From an uncultured bacterium (GTDB taxonomy: Bacteria > Verrucomicrobiota > Kiritimatiellia > RFP12 > UBA1067), in the NCBI GenBank assembly GCA_902802945.1, contig CADCOC010000013.1, forward strand, positions 1 to 44,127: a DNA stretch of 44,127 nucleotides. Direction: 5' to 3'. Under the pieces are notes generated by a model. That model ran no database searches and was not told where the DNA came from. It saw nothing but the letters and a program-made list of their open reading frames with translations. The position numbers and the translations under genes are program-made. Numbering within the stretch: position 1 is the first letter of the stretch; each line of letters opens with the position of its first letter. Positions 35,222 to 43,371 of this stretch are shown piece after piece.

Positions 35222-37965
35222 ATGAGGGGCGTCTGTCTAATACTGCTGACTGCATTTGCACGACGGTTCTCTCTGCTGGGGCGGGGAGCAGGCCGTATGA
35301 GTTTACCGACTCGGGGCGGACGGAGGATGCCCATCCCGCGCTTGTTGATTTCGAGAAGCCCTGCGAATGGAAGATGCGTTGCTGGGACGCCGAGGCGACG
35401 TTCGAACGCGCGCAGGATCAGCAACTCTTCGGCGACTGGACGGGTCGGCTCACCTACCGCGCCACGGGCAGGAAGCCGCGCGTCAGCGTTCGCCTTTCGG
35501 CGGGTGTGCCGTTGCCGCAGGACGAGTTCGACACGATGTCTCTCTGGATTCGCGGACAGCACTTCACGCGCGGCGCGAACATGAGCGTCGGCGAGCCGAC
35601 GCCTGCGTTGACGGCCGTCTTTCGCCGTCCCGACGGGCGCGCGCTGTGCTACCGTCTCGCCAACATCGACTGGAAGGGTTGGCACCTGCGGTACGTCCGC
35701 TTCCCGAAGGCGGACATCCCGAAGCTCCGTGAATCAACGTTCGTTGGGTTTGAGTTCACGGGCTTCAACAAGACTTCGGACCGCGTCGTCTACATCGATT
35801 CCCTTGCGATCTTCAAGGATGAATTCAAGCCGCTTGCACTGAAGCCGCGCGCAAGGCGAAATCTGAAGCCGCTCCCCGGCGCGGACCAGGGATTGAACAC
35901 GGGCGACGGCGTCCTGCCGTTCCCGACGCGCGAGGAGACGATCCTGCCGGACGTGGCGGAACCGCTGCCGGGCGAGACGCTGGCGCGGTTCACGGGCGGC
36001 GCGCGCGCGGGTGCAGATACGAACGCTCTGAAGATCACCACGCGCCGCGTGGGGCGGACGCTCATCGTCGATTTCTACGCGCCGCCGGGGGCGGTCACCG
36101 AGCTTTCCGCCGGACTCGCCGATGAAGGGCGGTTCGTTCGGCGCGTGGACGTCCCGTACCTCAACTTCGACGACGGCGCGCGCGCTCAGGTGGATATGCT
36201 GGAATGCGGAAACGCGACGATGTTCCGGTTGGCGCTCTTCGACTGGTACCGTTCCAACGCCTCGGGCTTCCGCGTCAGGAAGACCCCGCGCGGCAACGAG
36301 CTTTCGGTCGTGTACGGAAGGAAGTCCGACGGAACGTACAACGTGCTTTCCGAACGGCTCTTCATCACGCTCTCGCCCGACTTCGCGGGCGTCTTGCCGA
36401 ACATCCCGAATCCGAAGTCCCCGTGGAAAAAGCTTACCGGCAGCGTCACATGGCGTTCGCACGCCGCGTACGACCACGAACTGGACAAGAAACTCTGGAA
36501 GGCGGTGCATCGACACGGCATCCGCGACGTGCTGATCACGGATCACGAGACGATGTGGCGCGAGGGCGGCGAGAGCTTTACGCTGCGCACGAAGACCGAC
36601 CCTTCGAAGGGCGGCGACAAGGCGCACTTCGACTACACGCGTTTCCTCATCGACGAGTTGGGCTACCACTACGGGCCCTACAACAATTTCACGGACATCG
36701 CTCCCGCAAACGCCAACTGGCATCCCGATCTCGCCCGGCGCGACGCCGCGATGAACGTCTGCGGGGCGTGGATGCGCAACTACGCGATACGCCCTGCCGC
36801 CGCGCCTGCTCTCTGCGAGGCGATTGCCCCGAAGATTCAGGAGAAGTTCCGCTTCAACACCGCCTACTGCGATGTGCATACGGCGGTCAAGCTCTGGGGA
36901 CACACCGACTACGACGCGCGCGTTCCCGGCGCGGGGACGTTCTCTGAGACGTTCTACGCCTGGGGCGAGACGCTGCTCCTCCAGCGGAAGACGTGGGGCG
37001 GGCCAGTGTGGTCCGAGGGCGGACACCACTTTCTCTTCGCCGGGCTTGCCGACGGGAACTACGCGGCAGATCGGGGGCGTCCGTACGCCGACCATCCGTG
37101 GCTCGTTGATTTCGACGTCCTCAAGATTCACCCGCTCGAGACGGACTTCGGCATGGGATGCCTCGCGATGTTCAGGCTGGGGAATCTCTTTATCCCCAAG
37201 GTGTCGTCGCCGCAGGCATACACCAATCTCCTCGACCGCTTCATCGGTGCGACACTCGCGTTTGGACATTCCGGCTACCTCATCCTCGACCATCTTTTCG
37301 ACCCACCGAAGGCGTTCGGCCTCGCCTACTGCGGACCAGGGCGCATGAAGCTTTCAGATGAGGGCTTTTCGATTGCGATGATGAGCCATTTTATGGTCCA
37401 GCAGATTGCCTCACGCTACACGCAGAGCGAGGCGGTGAAGATCGAGTATGCCGACGCGGAAGGGCGGTGGCTGCCGACGAGCGTGGCGCTGAAAATGGAT
37501 GTTGCGAGGCGCTGCCAGGTGCGCGTCGCGTATAGGGACGGCACCATGGTGTGCGTAAACGGAAACGAGAAGGACAGTCTGAAATGCGGCGACATCGACC
37601 TTCCGCCGTGTGGTTATTGGGCGAAGAGCGGTGACGGCGAGATCGTTGTAGCGAGCGACGATGCCGGGGGGGTTCGCGCCGACTACTGTGAATCTCCGAA
37701 GTACATCTTTCTACGCGCGCGCGGCGGCGAGGCGGTACGGGCGAAGGCGCGGACGGGCGGCACGGCGCTTTGTCGCGTGACGGACGACGGTTGGGAGATT
37801 ATTCCTCTCGGTAACCGCCCGTGCGCGTTCCGCATTCCCGGCGGCGTGGCGACCGCGCTCGACTTTGAGGGGAAGAAACTCGGCAAGGCAGAGTCGTCTG
37901 TCAGGGAGGGGTGGTATTCCGTGGAACCGGTTTCGGGCGCATTCAGTTACAAGGTGTCAAAGTGA
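35222..37965 (+). pseudogene. Putative secreted glycoside hydrolase with a frameshift in its signal peptide
   Basis: The main frame (1-register) is open from 35092 to 37965, but its first 55 residues read like noncoding sequence. A signal peptide start, MRGVCLILLTAFA, lies in another register from the ATG at 35222 (or 35174, which has AAGGA upstream), and a single-base shift near 35258-35262 would join it to TTVLSAGAGSRPYEF. The mature protein would have about 900 residues: an N-terminal carbohydrate-binding-like region (about the first 200), then a barrel-like region with ITDHETMWREGGESF, FNTAYCDVHTAVKLWG and GGPVWSEGGHHFLF, whose Asp and Glu suggest a retaining glycosidase distantly like GH101/DUF5696. 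The family is uncertain. The shift may be a sequencing error, phase variation or early decay. Confidence 0.6.
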
Positions 37966-38007
37966 AGGATGATGGGAAATGTGTCCTGCGCCGAGAGGAA
38001 AATATGG

Positions 38008-38013
38008 TAGAAT
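38008..38013 (+). promoter_or_regulatory. -10 box (TAGAAT) ahead of the collapsed glycosidase gene
   Basis: TAGAAT lies nine bases before the ATG at 38023. As with two other promoters here, the transcript would be nearly leaderless. Confidence 0.35.
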
Positions 38014-38022
38014 TCTCGGGCC

Positions 38023-38411
38023 ATGAGATTGGAAGTTAAGAGAGGAGCACGCTGGAGCGCGGCCGTCTGCCTTGTGTCCGTCCTGCTGGAGGTGTCCGCG
38101 CCGGCCGCCCGATGATCAACACCGAATGGCTCGCGCGCATCAAGCACAACGACGTCTTCACGGCGTACCCGCTCTACTACATCGAGAACATCGGCTGCAC
38201 GTGCTGGGGATTCGTCGCCGGCAAGTACCAGACGTACGAGCCGTGGGAGAGCATGTGGCACGAGGTGGAGAAGGGGTCCGAACTCGGCAAGAGCTACGAC
38301 ATGACGAAGTGGTTCCACGACCTCTACCGTCCGTCGCTCCGACCCTACGACCCGAAGGAAATCGACGTCATCAAGCGCTTCAACAAACTTGCCGACGACG
38401 ACAGGAAGTGA
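38023..38411 (+). pseudogene. Collapsed glycoside hydrolase: signal peptide joined to a C-terminal fragment
   Basis: The frame from ATG 38023 encodes a 30-residue signal peptide (MRLEVKRGARWSAAVCLVSV, then LLEVSAPAAR) and stops at a TGA that overlaps the ATG at 38112. The second frame (38112-38411, 99 residues) reads like the C-terminal end of a GH5/GH39-type or 'beta-xylanase'-annotated protein, with IGCTCWGFVAGKYQTYEPW and TKWFHDLYRPSLRPYDPKEI. The middle of the gene, with the catalytic barrel, is missing and the registers differ. An internal deletion with frameshift is the simplest explanation. Whether the 99-residue part is still made is unknown. Confidence 0.65.
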
Positions 38412-38480
38412 CGCCGAACGTCATTTCGCCATAAAGCATCTTTTCGCGGCCACGGCGTTTAGACATCGCGACGTCGGTGA

Positions 38481-38595
38481 TTTCGTTTTAGTTTCTATAA
38501 AAATCTCGCAGAAGTTATGGTCGATGTCACCGCTCTTTGATATAATACCGGTGTTGTAATTTTTGGAGAAGGTTTGTCTTGAGAAAGGAATGACG
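38481..38595 (+). promoter_or_regulatory. Promoter-leader repeat, copy B
   Basis: Drives the large secreted protein gene at 38596. The -10 box is a perfect TATAAT (38541-38546). The AT-rich part (38481-38508), AAGTTATGGTC, GTCACC, TTGTAATTTTTGGAGAAGG and the ribosome site GAGAAAGGA are shared with copies A and C. AAAGGA is six bases before the ATG at 38596, which decides that start over the ATG at 38590. Confidence 0.8.
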
Positions 38596-41500
38596 ATGAG
38601 GAGCATCAAGAAGTGCAAAAGTCTCGTCCTTGCGGCATGTTGCGGCATGGCTGTTATGACGGCATCCGCTGTCACCCTCGTTTCGGTCGGGGACGGCGAG
38701 ACGCTGACGCTTGACGCATCCGGCAGCGGCAACAACACGGCCGATACCGAGATCACGGCGGCGGCAGGTGCGACGATTGTTCTGAACGCGGCGGACAGCG
38801 GCGGCGCTTCGCGCATCCTCTCCAAGCTCTACCTCACCGGCTCCGGCACGGTGACGCTCGCCGCGCCCGATTCAGGCTACGCCGCAACGGAGGTCCGCAT
38901 CGAGGGCGGCATTGCGGCGGCGACGCCCGCCAACATGACGTTGCACGTCGGCGCGGCCAGCGTGACGGCGTTCAAGGTGGGCGTGCGGATGGCGGACAAC
39001 GCCGTCAACACCCCCGTCGTCGATCTCAAGCAGATCACCTTCGCCAACACGTCGGGCGCATTCCACCTCACGGAGAGCGTGACGGCGATTGCCGTCCCCA
39101 CCGGCTGCGTGGTCGACGACGGCGCTAACGTCGCGCTTTACGGCAATCCGCTCGGCTTCGGCAAGGCGGTTATGCTCGACAGATACGATCTCGTTCTCCT
39201 TTCGTCTGCAAGTGTCCCCTCTGGCTGTACCGTCACGGTGAATCCGGGGCGGACCCTTGCCTTGAAGGGATGTGTCAAGAGTAAACCGGATGGATGGTCG
39301 TATGCCTGGAACTGGAACCACTTGCATTCGGGTTTTGGAGACTTCAACGTCAAGCTAAACGGTCGTGGCGCACGTGTCATCTGCCGCACTTCAAATAATT
39401 TGCAATTGCGTCTGACTGCAAACGTCACGGGCGTAGGCGAGGTGCTTTGCCGGACGGACAGCGGAAACTCCCGCACCTTCTTCAAGGGGATGTCGTACGT
39501 GGCGCAGAGCAACAAACCGGTCGCGATTCCCATCAACACCGTCGCCGACTGGGCGGCGGAGCGCGCGGACAAGAACTCGTGGACGAACAAGGTCGCCAGC
39601 TGGTTCGACGCCTCGGACGCCGCCAGCATCATCGAATATTCGAAGGCGAACACGACTTCGCTACGCTACAACTTCGAGGGTAACGATAATCAACCTGTTG
39701 TTGTCGGCTGGCTTGACCATGTCAAGGGGCACGATGGCACCTTCTTCTACAACCGCGACGCGCAGAACGGGGTCTATCCTTACTTCCTGCCGTTTCTCGT
39801 CAAGGGCGGACTCAACGGCAAAGCGTACCTGAGCTTTGGAAAATACGATACCGCCGTGGACCCGGCAGACTGTAACACGAGCGACAACAAGCCGCGTCGT
39901 GGAATCCGGTTCGTCAATTCCTGCGCGACGGTATCCGGAAGCGCCAAGCCCAGCGGAGGCGACGGCGGGGGCTATGCGACGCCATCCTATCCCTACTGCA
40001 TCATGGTGTTCGGCTCGCAGAACGGCGGCGGCAAGGCGATTCTCAACGACAAATGCGGTACCGGTCTTGGCAATCTTGCACGCACGTCTCCTTATACTGG
40101 ATCGCCTTGGACCGCATACGACGGATACTCGATGACCGTTGACGGATACAGCATTGATCCTAAAACGAGCAAACCAAACGGCGGTTGGCAGATTGTTTCT
40201 CTCGACATGTCCGCGACGAACACCGTCCTGTACGGTTTGAGCGGGCACAATATCACCTCTTATAGCAGCAGTAGCGTTTACGGAAACGTTGACTACGCCG
40301 AAATCATCTTCTTCAGCGAGGTGCCGACGGCGGACGAGCGCGCGGCGTGTGAACGCTATCTGGCCGAGAAGTGGGGTCTGACCGAAACCTACAACAACTG
40401 GGACACGTCCTACGTCGAGCTGTCCGGGCGCGGGCAGACCGATTTCTGGGATACGAACATCGAGACCCATCATGGTGTGGCGGAGATCGCCGTGGCGGGC
40501 AACTTTGCTGGCACGTTGAGAACACGGGCGGGGCAGACGCTCGTCCTCTCCGACCGTCCCGCGCCGCCGACCGCCGCCGACCTGCCGCAGCAGGATTCGA
40601 TCACGGGTTGGTACGACCCGTCGTTCGCGGGGGCGATCGTCTATCATAAAAACACTGACTGCGTCTCCAATCTCTGCTCGCGCACGGCTGCGGGAATTGT
40701 CGAGGATAATGTCATGCGTGGACGTGCGCCAGACGGCAGTCAGTCGCCCGTCGTCGCTTCGGCGTCGCGTCTCGGCGCGTCGGGCGTGGGTCCTGTGATG
40801 AACTGGATGGACTTCACGCATAAGCCCGCAAGCAATCTCCGCTCCGGCACGGATACGTGGAGCGCGACGGTCAAGCTCGACGTGCGTTCGGTGTTCATGT
40901 CGCTCGACTCGTCCTTCGGCGGCGGCAACCCGTTTGCCTTCGACGCCTATATGTACAATAGCGGGAGCCTTATCCGGCCGCGTCTCGGCTACGACTGGAC
41001 GGCGCCGATCTGGAGCAGCTCCAACCAAGTCGCGATGGCGCACACGTGGCTTGATGCGACCGAGGTGGACGGTTCCAGCACGGGTTTCAACGGACGAGCG
41101 GAGGTGCTGGGCTTCGAGCTGGCGAGCGCGCAGAATTCGCAGTCGTTCCTTGGCTATTGTCTTGAAACGAGGCCGAACGGCGGAGCCAACTACGAATACA
41201 TCGGCGAGACGATCATCTACTCGACAACGCTGACCGCCGCCGAACGCGGGACGGTCCAGGACTACCTGATGGCGAAGTGGCTGGGCGATACGCAGGGCAA
41301 GTACACTGACCTTTCCGGCGCGACGGTGAAGGGCGCGGGCGACGTGTACAGCGCGACTCTCCGCAACCTTCCCGCTTTCGATTCCGACTTCACCGGAACT
41401 CTGCGCGGCGGCGCGAACATGTCGTTCACTGTTGATCCCACCGTGAACGGGACGGCGGCGACGGACGCGGTGACGATCACGGCTGGTAATTTCTCGCTCG

Positions 41501-41715
41501 ACGCAGCCTGCACGGTGTCCGTCACGCTGAAAGGCGCCGCCAAGGCGGGCACGTACACGCTCCTGACCGTTCCTTCGGGCGCACTGTCCGGTAAGACGTT
41601 CGACCTGGCGTTCTCGGACGCCACGGGCAAGAACCGCAGGGCGCGGCTCGTCACGGGTGATACGACGCTCTCGCTTCAAGTCTATCCCGTCGGCTTCATG
41701 GTCATCTTCAAGTGA
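38596..41715 (+). CDS. Large secreted LamG-like repeat protein with the G-hydrophobic-K end
   Basis: 1039 residues from the ATG at 38596. The N-terminal MRSIKKCKSLVLAACCGMAV is an export signal; a lipobox-like LAAC is inside it, but the hydrophobic run continues, so ordinary cleavage near ASAVT is more likely. The next 300 residues are beta-strand repeats. Two modules of the FWLDASD type follow: about 335-594 (SWFDASDAASII to YLAEKWG) and about 669-897 (ITGWYDPSFAGAIVY to YLMAKWLGD), homologous to those in the giant protease. The C-terminal hundred residues are beta-rich and end PVGFMVIFK. No catalytic residues are recognised. It is probably a surface adhesin or matrix protein. Confidence 0.75.
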   Translation: MRSIKKCKSLVLAACCGMAVMTASAVTLVSVGDGETLTLDASGSGNNTADTEITAAAGATIVLNAADSGGASRILSKLYLTGSGTVTLAAPDSGYAATEVRIEGGIAAATPANMTLHVGAASVTAFKVGVRMADNAVNTPVVDLKQITFANTSGAFHLTESVTAIAVPTGCVVDDGANVALYGNPLGFGKAVMLDRYDLVLLSSASVPSGCTVTVNPGRTLALKGCVKSKPDGWSYAWNWNHLHSGFGDFNVKLNGRGARVICRTSNNLQLRLTANVTGVGEVLCRTDSGNSRTFFKGMSYVAQSNKPVAIPINTVADWAAERADKNSWTNKVASWFDASDAASIIEYSKANTTSLRYNFEGNDNQPVVVGWLDHVKGHDGTFFYNRDAQNGVYPYFLPFLVKGGLNGKAYLSFGKYDTAVDPADCNTSDNKPRRGIRFVNSCATVSGSAKPSGGDGGGYATPSYPYCIMVFGSQNGGGKAILNDKCGTGLGNLARTSPYTGSPWTAYDGYSMTVDGYSIDPKTSKPNGGWQIVSLDMSATNTVLYGLSGHNITSYSSSSVYGNVDYAEIIFFSEVPTADERAACERYLAEKWGLTETYNNWDTSYVELSGRGQTDFWDTNIETHHGVAEIAVAGNFAGTLRTRAGQTLVLSDRPAPPTAADLPQQDSITGWYDPSFAGAIVYHKNTDCVSNLCSRTAAGIVEDNVMRGRAPDGSQSPVVASASRLGASGVGPVMNWMDFTHKPASNLRSGTDTWSATVKLDVRSVFMSLDSSFGGGNPFAFDAYMYNSGSLIRPRLGYDWTAPIWSSSNQVAMAHTWLDATEVDGSSTGFNGRAEVLGFELASAQNSQSFLGYCLETRPNGGANYEYIGETIIYSTTLTAAERGTVQDYLMAKWLGDTQGKYTDLSGATVKGAGDVYSATLRNLPAFDSDFTGTLRGGANMSFTVDPTVNGTAATDAVTITAGNFSLDAACTVSVTLKGAAKAGTYTLLTVPSGALSGKTFDLAFSDATGKNRRARLVTGDTTLSLQVYPVGFMVIFK

Positions 41716-41749
41716 GTGTGCAACTGAAGTTTTTGAATTACATAAGGCT

Positions 41750-41778
41750 TTGCAAGGGCGGCAGATATTTGGTATCAT
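41750..41778 (+). promoter_or_regulatory. Sigma70-type promoter of the ATPase gene
   Basis: TTGCAA (41750-41755), 17-base spacer, TATCAT (41773-41778). The leader carries a perfect palindrome (41795-41818) before the start at 41855. Confidence 0.6.
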
Positions 41779-41794
41779 ATATGCGCAACGGGCG

Positions 41795-41818
41795 GTTCGG
41801 AACTGCTCAGTTCCGAAC
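41795..41818 (+). promoter_or_regulatory. Perfect 10-bp palindrome in the leader of the ATPase gene
   Basis: GTTCGGAACT and AGTTCCGAAC are exact reverse complements around a GCTC loop, starting 17 bases after the -10 box. It could be a repressor operator just downstream of the transcription start or an RNA hairpin in the 5' leader. There is no T-run, so a simple terminator is unlikely. Confidence 0.6.
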
Positions 41819-41854
41819 TGAAACGTTCGGCCATGAAGAAAGGAAAGATCGGGA

Positions 41855-43174
41855 ATGAAATTCTTTGACAGGCAAAAGGAAATCGCCAAGTTGAGGGAGA
41901 TACGCGACAGGTCGCGCGACGGCGCTTGTTGGACGATCCTCACCGGGCGACGGCGCGTGGGCAAGACATCTCTTGTGACGAACGCCTTTGGGGACGGACC
42001 TTATCTGTATCTTTTCGTTACGCGTTCCGCTGAAGCCGATCTCTGCGACGGTTTCAAGTCGCGCATAGAGGCGTTCACCGGTAGGTCGATTCCCGGCAAA
42101 GTGCAGAAATTCTCGGACCTGTTTCGCTACATCCTTGAACTTGCCGCCGATCGTCCCGTCACCGTGGTGATTGACGAATTCCAGGATTTCTTCCGAGTCA
42201 ATCCGTCAATATTTGGGGAGATGCAGCGGGACTGGGACGAGCTTTCTGGAAACGCGAAGATCAATCTCGTGACCATGGGCAGCATCAACACCCTGATGAA
42301 CAAGATATTCAAGGACAAGTCCCAGCCGCTGTATGGTCGCGAGACAGACAGGATGAAGCTCCGCCCGTTCTCGGTCGCCACGCTGAAGGACATCCTCGCG
42401 CACTATCATCCGAAATGGAGGAAGGACGATCTGCTTGCGCTCTGGACATTTACGGGAGGCGTCGCCAAGTACGTATCGCTGCTCATCGACCGCAAGGCGT
42501 ATTCCGTCGCAGACATGATAGATGTCATGGTGGAGGAGGACTCGTACTTCCTCGATGAGGGATGGGCCGTTCTCGTCGAAGAATTCGGCAAGGAGTACGG
42601 CACATACTTCTCTATCCTTGGGGCGATAGCGCGCGGCAAGACGTCGCGCGCGGAGATCATGAACGAGATCGGCGGGGAGGTGGGTGGATATCTCACGAGG
42701 CTTGAGGACCAACACGAGCTCATCTCGAAGAAGCAGCCCGTGTACGAGGCAACGTCAAACAAGAACTGCCTTTACGCGATAAGGGACAACTTCTTCAGGT
42801 TCTGGTTCCGCTTCATATTCAGGCGGCAGTACCTCATACAGGTGCGCATGTATGACGAGCTGCGCACCATCGTGAAGCGCGACTACGAGGTGTTCTCCGG
42901 CCATGCCCTTGAAGGATATTTCCGTGAGGTGTTCATTGAGCAGGGGCGCTATTCCAGGATGGGTGGCTGGTGGGATCGAAAGGGGGAGAACGAGATTGAC
43001 CTGGTCTGCGAGAACGAGTTCGCCGGAACACTGGACTTCTTCGAGGTGAAGCGTCGTCGGCGCGACATCGACATGAGGGCTCTTGAGCGCAAGTCGGAGG
43101 CGTTCTTCGCCAAGAATCCGACGATGAAGTCCCGAAAGACATCCTTCGCCGGACTATCGCTCGACGACATCTAA
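41855..43174 (+). CDS. AAA-type ATPase with C-terminal DUF234 domain
   Basis: 439 residues. Walker A is GRRRVGKTS (Lys37) and Walker B is TVVIDEFQ (Asp107, Glu108). The middle part is a winged-helix-like region. The C-terminal DUF234 shows FFRFWFRFIF, GYFREVFIE, then GENEIDLVCEN and DFFEVKRR, a pattern like a PD-(D/E)XK nuclease fold. Such ATPase_2/DUF234 proteins are common in archaea and in anaerobic gut bacteria and are often present in many copies; their function is unknown, with links proposed to mobile DNA or defence. The gene stands alone between two leader-repeat-driven genes. Confidence 0.85.
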   Translation: MKFFDRQKEIAKLREIRDRSRDGACWTILTGRRRVGKTSLVTNAFGDGPYLYLFVTRSAEADLCDGFKSRIEAFTGRSIPGKVQKFSDLFRYILELAADRPVTVVIDEFQDFFRVNPSIFGEMQRDWDELSGNAKINLVTMGSINTLMNKIFKDKSQPLYGRETDRMKLRPFSVATLKDILAHYHPKWRKDDLLALWTFTGGVAKYVSLLIDRKAYSVADMIDVMVEEDSYFLDEGWAVLVEEFGKEYGTYFSILGAIARGKTSRAEIMNEIGGEVGGYLTRLEDQHELISKKQPVYEATSNKNCLYAIRDNFFRFWFRFIFRRQYLIQVRMYDELRTIVKRDYEVFSGHALEGYFREVFIEQGRYSRMGGWWDRKGENEIDLVCENEFAGTLDFFEVKRRRRDIDMRALERKSEAFFAKNPTMKSRKTSFAGLSLDDI

Positions 43175-43280
43175 ATCACTATCCGCCAAAGTGCTGGAGT
43201 TTTTGGGGATGACGGGCACGTTTCCCTCCAAGGCGCTGCTTCTGGTTGGTGGTTAACGGTTGGTGATTTGTGATTGGTGG

Positions 43281-43371
43281 TCGCGGAAGTTATGGTCAGA
43301 GTCACCGCTCTTTGGTAAAATGCCCGTGTTGTAATTTTTGGAGAAGATTTGTCTTGAGAAAGGAACGACAA
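43281..43371 (+). promoter_or_regulatory. Promoter-leader repeat, copy C
   Basis: It lacks the AT-rich upstream part but retains GAAGTTATGGTC, GTCACCGCTCTTTG, the -10 box TAAAAT (43316-43321), TTGTAATTTTTGGAGAAG and GAGAAAGGA, seven bases before the ATG at 43372. The DNA just upstream (about 43256-43280) shares the words GGTGATTTGTGAT with the DNA upstream of copy A. Confidence 0.75.

Noticed and set aside
38563..38595. Upstream TTG start for the large LamG-like protein
   Set aside because: It lies inside the conserved leader. The ribosome site GAGAAAGGA fits the ATG at 38596, and the signal peptide begins there.
38596..38640. Lipoprotein signal in the LamG-like protein (LAAC)
   Set aside because: The hydrophobic core continues past the Cys and the stretch before it is short; ordinary signal peptide cleavage near ASAVT fits better, though it is not excluded.
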